Below, piece by piece: positions 1 through 8,489 of a DNA stretch of 64,000 nt. The DNA lies in the NCBI GenBank assembly GCA_051656645.1, contig JBOGCH010000013.1:1-64000 (forward strand), given 5' to 3'. This stretch comes from JBOGCH01 sp051656645 (lineage in GTDB: Bacteria; Bacteroidota; Bacteroidia; Bacteroidales; Marinifilaceae). The position numbers and the translations under genes were made by a program. Position 1 is the first letter of the stretch, and each line of letters begins with the position of its first letter. The notes under the pieces were generated by a model, which saw only the letters and a list, made by a program, of their open reading frames with translations, ran no database searches and was not told where the DNA came from.

Positions 1-96
1 TCCATCAAAACTTATTTCGTGAAACATGCGCTGACGAACTATTTCTACTTTCTCTTCTATACTGTAATCTTTTTTGTATTCTCCTTTTCCTAACAT
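1..96 (-). CDS. Partial unknown protein, N-terminal 32 residues
   Basis: Reading the complement from an ATG at 94-96 gives an open frame that runs off the left edge of the window. It encodes 32 residues starting MLGKGEYKKDYSIEEKVEIV and is rich in charged residues with no signal peptide. I do not recognise the family from this fragment. It diverges from polA, with the 11-nt-repeat hairpin at 163-270 between them. The frame could be a chance one, although it stays open to the edge and looks like soluble protein. Confidence 0.45.
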   Translation of the reverse strand, partial: MLGKGEYKKDYSIEEKVEIVRQRMFHEISFDG

Positions 97-162
97 AAGT
101 TTACATTTTATCAAGTAAAGAATTTTCAGGAATTGACATAATAATTGCCTATACTCCTGTTA

Positions 163-270
163 GGGGTTTCGACTAGGTATCGACTAGGTATCGACTAGGT
201 TTCGACTACTATTGTGGTATCATACTAGTCGAAACCTAGTCGATACCTTGTCGTAACCTAGTCGAAACCC
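163..270. repeat. Long imperfect hairpin of 11-nt tandem repeats (element A)
   Basis: The left arm holds four copies of TCGACTAGG-type units starting at 169, 180, 191 and 202, an exact 11-nt period. The right arm holds four inverted copies (CTAGTCGA-type) starting at 225, 236, 247 and 258, again period 11. The arms pair almost completely around a loop of about 15 nt (209-223). There is no T-tract, so it does not look like an intrinsic terminator. It lies between the leftward partial gene and polA. Its architecture matches the hairpins near 24.3, 32.9 and 61.9 kb, but its sequence does not. Confidence 0.85.
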
Positions 271-354
271 TTACGAGGAATAGTAGTTGTGCAGAACTGA
301 TGTAATGTTTAGCTTTATTGAAAACATTTGGGAATTGGTTAGGATTAAATTTCT

Positions 355-362
355 TACCTTTG
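355..362 (+). promoter_or_regulatory. Possible polA promoter -7 box (TAnnTTTG)
   Basis: TACCTTTG matches the Bacteroidota -7 consensus TAnnTTTG and lies about 35 nt before the polA ATG. The nearest TTTG upstream (327-330) is 24 nt away, longer than the usual 19-21, so the -33 element is doubtful. Confidence 0.4.
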
Positions 363-396
363 CCAACAACACATATTTGGCTTAAAATATTACAGC

Positions 397-3102
397 ATGA
401 AGAAATTGTTTTTATTGGATGCTTATGCACTCATTTATCGCTCATATTACGCATTTATAAAAAATCCGCGTATAACAACCACCGGTATTAATACATCTGC
501 CGTATTGGGGTTTTGTAACTTTGTACTGGAGTTAATTGAACAAGAGCATCCAACGCATATTGCCGTAGTATTTGATCCGGCCGGACCAACATTTCGCCAT
601 GAAATGTATGATCCATACAAAGCGCAACGCCCACCCATGCCAGAGGATTTACGTAAATCCCTACCCTATATTCGGCAAATAATTGATGGCCTAGGTATTC
701 GGCAAGTAGAAGTTGCCGGTTATGAGGCAGACGATGTTATTGGAACGCTAGCAAAGAAGGGCGAACAGGAAGGATTTACAGTTTATATGATTACGCCCGA
801 TAAGGACTATGCCCAATTGGTAAGTGACCATATATTTATGTATAAGCCCGGACGCGGTGGCGAAAAGAGCATAATATGGGGAATACCTGAGGTTCTGGAT
901 AATTTTGGAATTGAACGTGTAGACCAAGTTATTGATATTCTTGGTTTAATGGGCGATACTGCCGATAACGTTCCGGGATGTGCCGGGATTGGCCCTAAAA
1001 GTGCAGCGAAACTAGTTTATACCTTTGGAGATATTCAAGGTATTTATGACAATATAGAGCAGCTGAAAGGTAAACAGAAAGAGAGTTTAATTCAGTGTCA
1101 TCCAACCGTGATGATGTCCCGTGAGTTAGTAACCATATGTACCACTGTGCCTACTGAGGAGGATCCGGAAAAGTTAGCTCGCCGCCCTATTATTGAGAGT
1201 GAGTTGGAACCTATTTTCAAGGAACTGGAACTATTTTCAATAATGAAACGTGTGCTAAGTTCAGCTGTCGAGGCAGATGAGAAGGAACTAAACGTTGAAA
1301 AAAAGGAGCTCAATTTGCGCGATATGCGCGGTAAAGAGCAAGAGCTTTTTGACAACTTAAGCAAATGTGGCACTTTTGCCACCGTACTATCTTGGAGAAA
1401 AGGTGATACGTTGTATAATGCTAATCCTTCTGCTTTCTACTTTTCAGGCTGCATGGACGGATGTGACTATATTACATATCCTGAGTCGCCAAATGAAGAA
1501 AAAGCGTTTTTGACCATGTTAAGCAATCTCTTTGCACAACAACATGTAACGGTTATTGGCGATGAATTAAAAGAGTTGCTAATATGGTTGCAACGTAAGA
1601 ACATAGAGGTTAATGCACAATTATTTGATATAAAAATTGCTCACTATCTGTTAAATCCCGAGGTCTCGCATGATTTGAACAGAATTGCGCTAGAGTTTCT
1701 TGGCCGTCGTTTAGGTGAGGCAACAACGCATGCCACTCAACTAGGTACTCAGCTATCTCTTTTTGACGAGGTGATTGAATCGCATGACGAGGCTGCATTA
1801 CGTTTAAGCGAACAGGCAGAAGCACTATTTATGCTTAAACAAAAACTAGATGATGCATTACAAAAAGCAAAAGCACATAAATTGTTTACTGATGTAGAGA
1901 TTCCGCTTATGCGCGTATTGGCACATATGGAATTTGAGGGTGTTGCCATTGACAAGCAAGCATTAAAGGACATTGCTGACAAGCTGAATGCGCGCCTTTC
2001 AGGTCTTGAAAGTACCATTTACTCTTTGGCTGGTGAAACGTTCAATATAGGCTCTCCAAAGCAATTAGGAGAGGTACTTTTTGAGCGCATGGGAATAAAA
2101 ACAACAGAAAAGAAAACCAAATCCGGACAATACAGTACGTCTGAGCAAGTACTTAGCAAACTTGCCGCAGACAATGAGATTATAGCGCATATTTTAGAGT
2201 ATCGAGGATTAAAAAAACTGGTAAGTACATACGCGGAAGCGCTACCAAATTATATTGATCCTATTACTCAAAAAATACATACTTGTTTTAATCAAACAGA
2301 AACAGCAACCGGACGTCTTAGCAGCACCAATCCTAACTTACAAAACATTCCTATTAGGAGTGAAGAAGGACGTGAAATTAGGAAAGCATTTGTTACTGGC
2401 GATGCTGATTATATCTTTTTTTCGGCCGATTATTCGCAAGTTGAACTTCGCCTAATGGCTCATTTGAGTGGCGATGAAGGTTTAATATCTGCATTTAATA
2501 ACAATTTGGATATTCATACCGCCACCGCAGCGAAAATATTTAATGTACCTCTTGACGAAGTTACTACGGAAATGCGCAGACGCGCAAAAACGGCTAACTT
2601 TGGTATTATATATGGAATATCGTCATGGGGACTAGCAGAAAGACTAAATATAAGCCGAAAAGAAGGAAAAGAACTTATTGATGGTTATTTTGCAATGTAT
2701 CCGGGGGTAAAAACATATATGGAAAATTGTGTAGAAAAAGCTCGTAAGCAAGAATATGTTGAGACTTTACTGGGTCGCCGCAGATACTTACGCGATATAA
2801 ACTCACGCAATGCCATTGTGCGCGGAATGGCCGAACGTAATGCTATTAACGCTCCACTGCAAGGATCGGCGGCAGATATTATTAAAATGGCAATGATTGC
2901 CATTGACAAGGAGCTACGAGAACGCGGAATGCGCTCTAAAATGATATTGCAGGTGCATGATGAGTTGAACTTTAAGTGCGCGATTGACGAGAAAGAGCAA
3001 TTGGAACAACTTGTGATTGATAAAATGGAACACGTGGTAAAACTAGCCGTGGAATTAACCGTATCGGCCGGTTTTGGTAACAACTGGTACGAAGCACACT
3101 AA
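397..3102 (+). CDS. polA: DNA polymerase I
   Basis: This 901-residue family A polymerase does gap filling in repair and Okazaki primer removal. The N-terminal part (about 1-290) is a 5'-3' flap nuclease, with the conserved acidic residues and the helix-hairpin-helix stretch GLMGDTADNVPG. The C-terminal polymerase domain shows motif A (DYSQVELRLMAHLSGD), motif B (RRRAKTANFGIIYG) and motif C (QVHDEL). The middle domain (about 310-480) has the position of a 3'-5' exonuclease but lacks the DxE metal-binding motif: the strand reads TFATVLSW. Proofreading is therefore probably absent, as in the Bacillus and Thermus enzymes. The start is the first ATG of the conserved MKKLFLLDAYALIYR opening. The next gene begins 4 nt after the stop. 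Confidence 0.97.
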   Translation: MKKLFLLDAYALIYRSYYAFIKNPRITTTGINTSAVLGFCNFVLELIEQEHPTHIAVVFDPAGPTFRHEMYDPYKAQRPPMPEDLRKSLPYIRQIIDGLGIRQVEVAGYEADDVIGTLAKKGEQEGFTVYMITPDKDYAQLVSDHIFMYKPGRGGEKSIIWGIPEVLDNFGIERVDQVIDILGLMGDTADNVPGCAGIGPKSAAKLVYTFGDIQGIYDNIEQLKGKQKESLIQCHPTVMMSRELVTICTTVPTEEDPEKLARRPIIESELEPIFKELELFSIMKRVLSSAVEADEKELNVEKKELNLRDMRGKEQELFDNLSKCGTFATVLSWRKGDTLYNANPSAFYFSGCMDGCDYITYPESPNEEKAFLTMLSNLFAQQHVTVIGDELKELLIWLQRKNIEVNAQLFDIKIAHYLLNPEVSHDLNRIALEFLGRRLGEATTHATQLGTQLSLFDEVIESHDEAALRLSEQAEALFMLKQKLDDALQKAKAHKLFTDVEIPLMRVLAHMEFEGVAIDKQALKDIADKLNARLSGLESTIYSLAGETFNIGSPKQLGEVLFERMGIKTTEKKTKSGQYSTSEQVLSKLAADNEIIAHILEYRGLKKLVSTYAEALPNYIDPITQKIHTCFNQTETATGRLSSTNPNLQNIPIRSEEGREIRKAFVTGDADYIFFSADYSQVELRLMAHLSGDEGLISAFNNNLDIHTATAAKIFNVPLDEVTTEMRRRAKTANFGIIYGISSWGLAERLNISRKEGKELIDGYFAMYPGVKTYMENCVEKARKQEYVETLLGRRRYLRDINSRNAIVRGMAERNAINAPLQGSAADIIKMAMIAIDKELRERGMRSKMILQVHDELNFKCAIDEKEQLEQLVIDKMEHVVKLAVELTVSAGFGNNWYEAH

Positions 3103-3106
3103 TAAA

Positions 3107-3880
3107 ATGTCTGTACAAAATAAAGTAAAAGAAATAGATACGCTCTCTATTCAACAAGTGGATTTTATCCTCCAGGATAGCGATAGCATACGATTAAATT
3201 ATAGTTCCCTGAGTGTTTCGGACTCCGGGAACTATTTTGTGGGTATACCCTTGGATAAAAACGAGGATATTGTAGGATGTGCCATTTTTACGTTTTTGTT
3301 TATGGCCCTATTCGCTTTGCTAAGATTTCACAGCAAAGACCTTTTAAACAAGATGATTAATACTATTTTGCAACGTAAAAACGTGGAAGTGTTACTTAGT
3401 GACGGTATTGTAAGCAATAGTTACTATTACTTCATAGCGCTTATTCTATCGTTTTCTATGCCCGCTATTGCATTATGCTATATTCTGTATGATGAATTGA
3501 AGCCCATAACTGCTTTGATGTATTTAGGCGCTTTTCTCTCCTACCATCTGCTGTTACTATTTAGCATTACAATATGCGGTTGGTGCTTTAATAAAAAAAG
3601 TGCAGCAACGGAAGTAACCGCAAATTTATGGGCCATCAATATCAGTTCAGGTATAATTGTTGCCCCATTGGTAATAGCAATGCTGTTTATGAAAACATTT
3701 GCGATACAATTTATACTACAAATTGTTAATTTTTGCTTCTTGGCTTACATTTTATTCATATTTATTCGAATTGCATCAATATTATTTTCTCATAGAGTTT
3801 CAATATTCTATATCATTTTGTACCTTTGTGCCCTTGAAATAGTGCCCCTAATGATTTTGTATAAAGTCATTATGGAATAA
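3107..3880 (+). CDS. DUF4271 integral membrane protein
   Basis: This 257-residue protein has a short polar N-terminus followed by about six hydrophobic segments (roughly residues 55-75, 105-130, 135-165, 180-205, 205-230 and 235-255). The pattern and the position directly before hemD fit the Bacteroidota family DUF4271, whose function is unknown. I chose the ATG at 3107, 4 nt after the polA stop, because an earlier in-frame start (3074) would overlap polA. The gene is probably translated from the polA transcript. A role linked to heme synthesis is only suggested by the usual neighbourhood. The DUF assignment rests on context and hydropathy, not on a diagnostic motif. Confidence 0.8.
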   Translation: MSVQNKVKEIDTLSIQQVDFILQDSDSIRLNYSSLSVSDSGNYFVGIPLDKNEDIVGCAIFTFLFMALFALLRFHSKDLLNKMINTILQRKNVEVLLSDGIVSNSYYYFIALILSFSMPAIALCYILYDELKPITALMYLGAFLSYHLLLLFSITICGWCFNKKSAATEVTANLWAINISSGIIVAPLVIAMLFMKTFAIQFILQIVNFCFLAYILFIFIRIASILFSHRVSIFYIILYLCALEIVPLMILYKVIME

Positions 3881-3911
3881 ATCAGAGGTATTAATTTTAA
3901 AACTTACAGCT

Positions 3912-4676
3912 TTGAAAATCAAGAGAGTACTGGTATCACAGCCTAAGCCAACTACCGAAAAGTCACCTTACTTTGACTTGGCTGAGAAATACGGGTTAAA
4001 ACTGGATTTTAAACCTTTTATCAAAGTAGAAGGTGTTCCGGCAAAAGAGTTCAGACAAGAACGTATTGACATTCTTGAACATACAGGAATTATTTTTACC
4101 AGCAGAACAGCCATTGACCACTTCTTCCGCATTTGCGAAGAAATGCGTATCACTGTTCCGGATACGATGAAGTATTTCTGTATCTCGGAAGCTACTGCGT
4201 TTTACTTACAAAAGTATATCGTATACAGAAAACGTAAAATTTTCTATGGAGAAAAGAACGTGGAGGATATGACCAAAATTCTTTTGAAACATAAGAACGA
4301 GAATTTCCTTATCCCTCTTTCTGACATACACAAAGAGAACATTCCTGGTTTAATGGATACGTTAAAGCTTAAATATACAAAGGCAATTTTATATCGCACT
4401 GTAGCAAGCGACTTAACGAAAGAGATTGAGGATATCTATGCATATGATATTCTAGCTTTCTACACTCCATCAGGAATTAAGTCATTACTTCAAAACTATC
4501 CTGAGTTTGAACAAAAGGATATTGCAATTGCCGCATTTGGACCATCAACAGCAAAAGCTGTAGAGGAATTGGGACTTACATTAAACATTAAAGCTCCAAC
4601 GCCACAATGTCCATCCATGACAATGGCTATTGAGGATTACATTAAAAAAGCAAATAAAGCAAGCCGCTCTAAATAA
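3912..4676 (+). CDS. hemD: Uroporphyrinogen-III synthase
   Basis: The 254-residue protein has the two-lobed HemD layout. It should close and rearrange hydroxymethylbilane to uroporphyrinogen III in tetrapyrrole synthesis in the cytosol. Recognisable segments are the opening IKRVLVSQPKPTTEKSPYF, the IIFTSRTAIDHFF strand-helix, and the C-terminal block ILAFYTPSGIKSLL followed by IAIAAFGPSTAKAVEELG. The start codon is TTG at 3912: no in-frame ATG exists between the upstream stop and this conserved N-terminus. The gene lies 31 nt after the DUF4271 gene. Its stop codon falls in the loop of a GC-rich hairpin whose right arm enters the rnpA leader. Confidence 0.9.
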   Translation: MKIKRVLVSQPKPTTEKSPYFDLAEKYGLKLDFKPFIKVEGVPAKEFRQERIDILEHTGIIFTSRTAIDHFFRICEEMRITVPDTMKYFCISEATAFYLQKYIVYRKRKIFYGEKNVEDMTKILLKHKNENFLIPLSDIHKENIPGLMDTLKLKYTKAILYRTVASDLTKEIEDIYAYDILAFYTPSGIKSLLQNYPEFEQKDIAIAAFGPSTAKAVEELGLTLNIKAPTPQCPSMTMAIEDYIKKANKASRSK

Positions 4677-4687
4677 TTGAGCGGCTT
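4661..4687 (+). terminator. Hairpin at the hemD/rnpA junction
   Basis: AAGCCGCTC (4661-4669) pairs perfectly with GAGCGGCTT (4679-4687) around the hemD stop codon. Only three T residues follow, so it is either a weak terminator/attenuator or an RNA-stability element between hemD and rnpA. Confidence 0.5.
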
Positions 4688-4701
4688 TGCCATTTTATAC
4701 T

Positions 4702-5076
4702 ATGAATTATACTTTTTCAAAAGACGAAAGATTATGCAGTCGCACCGCGCTTGAACAATTAATGCGCGATGGTCAAAGCTTTGTGGCCTATCCTTTTCGG
4801 ATTGTATACTCCGTTCATAATGAAAAAGCCGAAGCACCTGCACAATTAGCTATTAGTGTAGGAAAAAAACGTTTTAAACGCGCTGTGAAGCGTAATGCAG
4901 TAAAACGCATGGTACGTGAGGTATATCGCATGCGTAAACACAAGTTGTACAATGCCATTGGCGAGGAACGCAATATGCAAATGCTTTTAATTTATCTTGA
5001 TAGTCAACTTCCTGATTATGATAAATTAGGCTACGCCATGGATAAACTTATTGAAAAAATAGCTAAGAGATTATAA
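4702..5076 (+). CDS. rnpA: Ribonuclease P protein component
   Basis: This 124-residue basic protein is the protein subunit of RNase P, which trims the 5' leader of pre-tRNAs. The RNR signature is clear in the segment KRFKRAVKRNAVKRMVREVYR, written here as its key residues: paired basics, RN, then KR..RE. The opening TFSKDERLCSRTALEQL is the usual substrate-binding strand. I chose the ATG at 4702 over the TTG at 4687, which lies in the hemD/rnpA hairpin. The gene follows hemD and precedes yidD, as commonly seen in Bacteroidota, although here 223 nt separate it from yidD. Confidence 0.93.
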   Translation: MNYTFSKDERLCSRTALEQLMRDGQSFVAYPFRIVYSVHNEKAEAPAQLAISVGKKRFKRAVKRNAVKRMVREVYRMRKHKLYNAIGEERNMQMLLIYLDSQLPDYDKLGYAMDKLIEKIAKRL

Positions 5077-5299
5077 ACTTCAGTATCTCTAAGCGATAGA
5101 TTCTTCTTATCTCCTTGACTTTTCCATTTCTTACTATTATCTTTATATATGAAGAACTTGAGGAAGTGATGAATTATATATAATGTATTCCGGCCGAGCT
5201 ATTGAAAACACATATTGCTAAGCCAGTGATTATAATATATTGAAATGTTGTCTCTCCTCGCTGCAGAATTAGATAATTACTATAAAAGAATTACAAGCA
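5077..5299. other. Gap between rnpA and yidD
   Basis: No reading frame of useful length, tRNA-like fold or strong hairpin is visible. The gap is large for the rnpA-yidD pair, which is normally nearly contiguous, so yidD may have its own promoter here. Confidence 0.5.
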
Positions 5300-5509
5300 A
5301 TGAAACGTGTTTTAATAGCACTTGTCCGCTTTTATCAGGTAGCTATATCTCCATACAAACCATCATGTTGCAGATATACTCCTACTTGCTCAGCATATAC
5401 CATTGAGGCTATACAGAAACATGGTCCGTTGAAGGGTACATATTTAGGGATTAAGCGCATTTCTCGCTGCCATCCGTGGGGCGGACATGGGTACGATCCG
5501 GTGCCATAA
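5300..5509 (+). CDS. yidD: Membrane protein insertion efficiency factor YidD
   Basis: The 69-residue protein carries the diagnostic YidD pattern: an amphipathic N-terminus (LVRFYQVAISPYKPSCCRY), the three-cysteine core CCRYTPTCSAY, and the ending HPWGGHGYDPVP. The family assists YidC-mediated insertion of inner-membrane proteins at the cytoplasmic face. Its place after rnpA is the classical one. The length is typical for the family (70-85 residues), and the ATG is the only reasonable start. Confidence 0.95.
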   Translation: MKRVLIALVRFYQVAISPYKPSCCRYTPTCSAYTIEAIQKHGPLKGTYLGIKRISRCHPWGGHGYDPVP

Positions 5510-5515
5510 AAGCAT

Positions 5516-5546
5516 TTTGAATGTTAATAAATATATACTACCTTCG
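5516..5546 (+). promoter_or_regulatory. Promoter for the S41 protease gene
   Basis: TTTG at 5516-5519 is followed, after exactly 19 nt, by TACCTTCG at 5539-5546, a one-base variant of TAnnTTTG. Predicted transcription start is near 5553, giving a leader of about 90 nt before the ATG at 5646. Confidence 0.65.
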
Positions 5547-5645
5547 TTTCTTAGCGAGTAATGGCACATTCTTTGTACTTCATCGTATACCTGCGTGTGT
5601 ATCAGTGCATACGCTGATAAAATGTAACAGCATAAATAAGATAAT

Positions 5646-7289
5646 ATGAAATTAAGAGTAAAACTTTCACTTATCACTCTTTTCATCGCAGGGGCGATGA
5701 TATTAGTCGCATCAAAAGGCGATGATCGTAACTTCCAAATGTCAAAACAACTTAACATATTTGCATCGCTGTATCGCGATATTAATTTGTTTTATGTTGA
5801 CACTGTTAGCAGCGAAAAAATAATGCAGGAAGGCATTAATGCAATGCTAAAATCCTTAGACCCATATACCGTTTATTATCCGGAGGAGGATACTGACGAG
5901 GTTAAGTTTATGACTACGGGTGAGTACGCCGGGATAGGATCCGTTATTTCTATGCGCGGCGATTATGTAATGATACGTGAGCCGTACCGCGGTACACCTT
6001 CCTTTAAAGCTGGACTACTTCCTGGGGATAAAATTCTTGAGGTGGATGGAAAAAGTGCTAAAGGTATGAATACACAGCAGGTTAGTGACATGCTACGTGG
6101 CACACCCGGAAAAGAGCTTACAATCAAAATTGACCGTGCCGGAGAGGTTAAGAATTTTAAACTGATACGTGAAAAAGTACAAACTGCTGCCGTACCTTAT
6201 TACGGAATATTGAACAATAATATTGGATATATTTTCCTTACAAGTTTTACAGATAAAAGTGGTCCTGAAGTACGAAAAGCGCTTATAGATTTAAAAAATC
6301 AAGGAGCTACATCGGTAATACTTGACCTACGCGGAAATGGCGGAGGGTTATTAAATCAGGCTGTAGATATTGTTGGCTATTTTATGCCTAAAGGTACCAA
6401 GGTGGTTAGCACAAAAGGTAAGGTTAAACAAACGGAGAGCGAACTTGCAACGCGTAATAACCCAATTATGCCGGATATGCCGCTAGCAGTTTTAATTAAC
6501 AGCGGTTCTGCATCGGCTTCAGAGATTGTTGCAGGCGCGCTACAGGATAATGACAGAGCTATATTAGTAGGAACCCGCTCATTTGGTAAGGGTTTAGTAC
6601 AAACAGTTAGAGATTTGCCATATAATACCAAAGTAAAACTAACAACCGCCAAATATTACATACCAAGTGGACGTTGTATTCAAGCAATTGACTACTCACA
6701 CCGTAATGAGGATGGCAGTGTTGGTAAAGTACCGGATTCTTTGATTAACGAATTCCAAACTGTAAACGGACGTAAAGTTTATGATGGTGGAGGTATTAAC
6801 CCGGACATTATTACCAATAAAGAAAAACTTGCGCGTATTTCCCAAGAATTGCTTATTGAGGATAAGGTATTTGATTTTGTAAATCATTATGCATTAACAC
6901 ACCCAACAATCCCAGCAATCAAGGATTTTAAAGTGACTGATGATTTATATAATCAGTTTGCCGCTTATCTTAAAGAGCAAAACTTTGATTATGTTACCGC
7001 ATCGCAAGAGCAGCTGGATAAGTTAATTGAGATTGCCAAGATTGAGAAATATTACGATTCCCAAAGCAGTGAGTTTGAGGCTTTACGTAAAGAGCTTGGA
7101 CACTCAATTGATCGTGATATGGATTTACATAAGGAACAAATACGAACGATACTTGCGGATCAGTTTATTCAGCGTTACTACCAAATGGAGGGCGTTATTG
7201 AATACGGAACGCAGTATGACAAAGAGGTACTAAGAGCTATTGAGATCTTAAAATCGCCCGAAGAATACAATAAATTGCTCGGAAAATAA
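5646..7289 (+). CDS. S41-family C-terminal processing protease
   Basis: This 547-residue tail-specific protease has an N-terminal hydrophobic export segment (about 5-24), then a PDZ domain (about 90-170). The peptidase domain follows, with the Ser/Lys dyad visible as NSGSASASEIVAGAL (nucleophile Ser) and, about 25 residues on, VGTRSFGKG (general-base Lys). Upstream of the dyad is the oxyanion/structural block VILDLRGNGGGLL. About 150 further residues form a helical C-terminal extension. The family trims or degrades periplasmic proteins by recognising their C-termini. It is a single-gene unit, with a promoter at 5516-5546 and a strong terminator at 7301-7332. Confidence 0.93.
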   Translation: MKLRVKLSLITLFIAGAMILVASKGDDRNFQMSKQLNIFASLYRDINLFYVDTVSSEKIMQEGINAMLKSLDPYTVYYPEEDTDEVKFMTTGEYAGIGSVISMRGDYVMIREPYRGTPSFKAGLLPGDKILEVDGKSAKGMNTQQVSDMLRGTPGKELTIKIDRAGEVKNFKLIREKVQTAAVPYYGILNNNIGYIFLTSFTDKSGPEVRKALIDLKNQGATSVILDLRGNGGGLLNQAVDIVGYFMPKGTKVVSTKGKVKQTESELATRNNPIMPDMPLAVLINSGSASASEIVAGALQDNDRAILVGTRSFGKGLVQTVRDLPYNTKVKLTTAKYYIPSGRCIQAIDYSHRNEDGSVGKVPDSLINEFQTVNGRKVYDGGGINPDIITNKEKLARISQELLIEDKVFDFVNHYALTHPTIPAIKDFKVTDDLYNQFAAYLKEQNFDYVTASQEQLDKLIEIAKIEKYYDSQSSEFEALRKELGHSIDRDMDLHKEQIRTILADQFIQRYYQMEGVIEYGTQYDKEVLRAIEILKSPEEYNKLLGK

Positions 7290-7300
7290 TTTACATATAA

Positions 7301-7332
7301 AAGTGGTTCATTAATTAATGAACCACTTTTTT
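7301..7332 (+). terminator. Intrinsic terminator after the S41 protease gene
   Basis: AAGTGGTTCATTAA pairs perfectly with TTAATGAACCACTT (7301-7328), followed by a run of T residues to 7332. Confidence 0.9.
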
Positions 7333-7361
7333 TATCTTTACGCACACAAAAATGACAACAC

Positions 7362-8120
7362 ATGTATATAGATTCACATTTACACATATATGCTACTGAG
7401 TTTGATAATGACCGTGAAGAGGTATTAAATCGAATGTCAGAAGCCGGTGTTACACGTGCCATAGTTCCTGACATTGACACTGAGACACGTCAAAAAATGT
7501 TGGATATTGCAGCTCAATATCCGGACATGCTTTTTCCCCTTATTGGCTTACACCCAACCTCAGTAAATAGTGAGTGGCAAAAGGAGATAAAAACAATTGA
7601 AAACATACTAGGTACTCAAAAAATTTATGGCATTGGTGAGTGTGGCATTGATTTATATTGGGACAAAACGTTCTATAAGGAGCAACTACGTGTTTTTGAG
7701 CACCATTTAGGTATGGCAAGAGATTGTAATTTACCTATTGTTGTACACGCTAGAGAAGCTATGCCCGATATTTTAAAGTGTATTGGTAACTTTCCAGGTG
7801 TTACTGGAATTTTACATTGTTACGCAGGAGATGAAGAACAGGCCAGACAAGGTATTGACATGGGATTTAAGTTAGGGATTGGCGGTGTAGTTACCTACAA
7901 AAAAAGTAATTTACCTGACATTATCTCCGCTGTAGGAGTAAACCATATTGTATTGGAAACAGATGCACCGTATTTAGCACCAACTCCACACCGAGGTAAA
8001 CGGAATGAAGGTTCATACATTCCACTTATAGCTCAAAAAATAGCAGAGGTGGTTAATCAACCTGTTGAATATATTGCTGAGGTTACTACCGGGAATTGTG
8101 AGCAACTGTTTAAATTGTAA
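7362..8120 (+). CDS. tatD: TatD-family metal-dependent nuclease
   Basis: The 252-residue TIM-barrel hydrolase carries all TatD landmarks in order: DSHLH (first metal pair, residues 4-8), GLHP, GECGID (catalytic Glu), VVHAREA, HCYAG and the closing LETDAPYLAPTPHRGKRNE. The family hydrolyses DNA 3' ends and acts in repair. Length and N-terminus fit the family exactly. The gene follows the S41 terminator by 30 nt and so needs its own promoter. An ATCTTTACG stretch before it resembles a -7 box only loosely. Confidence 0.95.
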   Translation: MYIDSHLHIYATEFDNDREEVLNRMSEAGVTRAIVPDIDTETRQKMLDIAAQYPDMLFPLIGLHPTSVNSEWQKEIKTIENILGTQKIYGIGECGIDLYWDKTFYKEQLRVFEHHLGMARDCNLPIVVHAREAMPDILKCIGNFPGVTGILHCYAGDEEQARQGIDMGFKLGIGGVVTYKKSNLPDIISAVGVNHIVLETDAPYLAPTPHRGKRNEGSYIPLIAQKIAEVVNQPVEYIAEVTTGNCEQLFKL

Positions 8121-8450
8121 CTTGTGCTACCATGCCAAATTACAATTAAGGTCTACATATCTATTTCTAAGTAACAGCTCTGAATTTATGTATTAAATAG
8201 AAAGGCACGTTACTAAGGTTATGCCAAAGGAGCCTTATCCAAACAGGAAGATAGGATACTTAGGTTTGAAACGGAAGATGGAAAGTGCTCTTTTAAGACC
8301 AACTATGGTATAGATATGGCTATTTTTAGGCTACTATTTACATAAAAGCCTAAGAATAAGCGGAATGTTACAATAACTTACAGACACTTAATTAAATATT
8401 AAGACTAAAAATTGATAGTTCAAACGTTAGCATAAATTGAATTCTTATGC
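8121..8450. other. Gene-free 330-nt stretch between tatD and ansA
   Basis: No convincing gene is present. An imperfect hairpin around 8319-8359 (TTTTTAGGCT against AGCCTAAGAA) is the only strong structure. A short open stretch at about 8250-8345 reads like soluble protein (FETEDGKCSFKTNYGIDMA) but has no start and stops at once. It could be a decayed coding remnant. I could not identify it. Confidence 0.4.
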
Positions 8451-8458
8451 TATATTTG
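8451..8458 (+). promoter_or_regulatory. -7 box of the asparaginase promoter
   Basis: TATATTTG matches TAnnTTTG exactly. A transcript would start near 8465, which leaves only about 7 nt before the GTG-proximal ATG at 8472 but 25 nt before the ATG at 8490. A clear -33 TTTG is not visible. Confidence 0.5.
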
Positions 8459-8489
8459 TATTAAAGTTACTATGTGCGACAAAACTAAT

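Noticed and set aside
163..270. Integron attC or IS end for the repeat hairpin before polA
   Set aside because: No attC R/L core boxes, no transposase frame and no target duplication visible.
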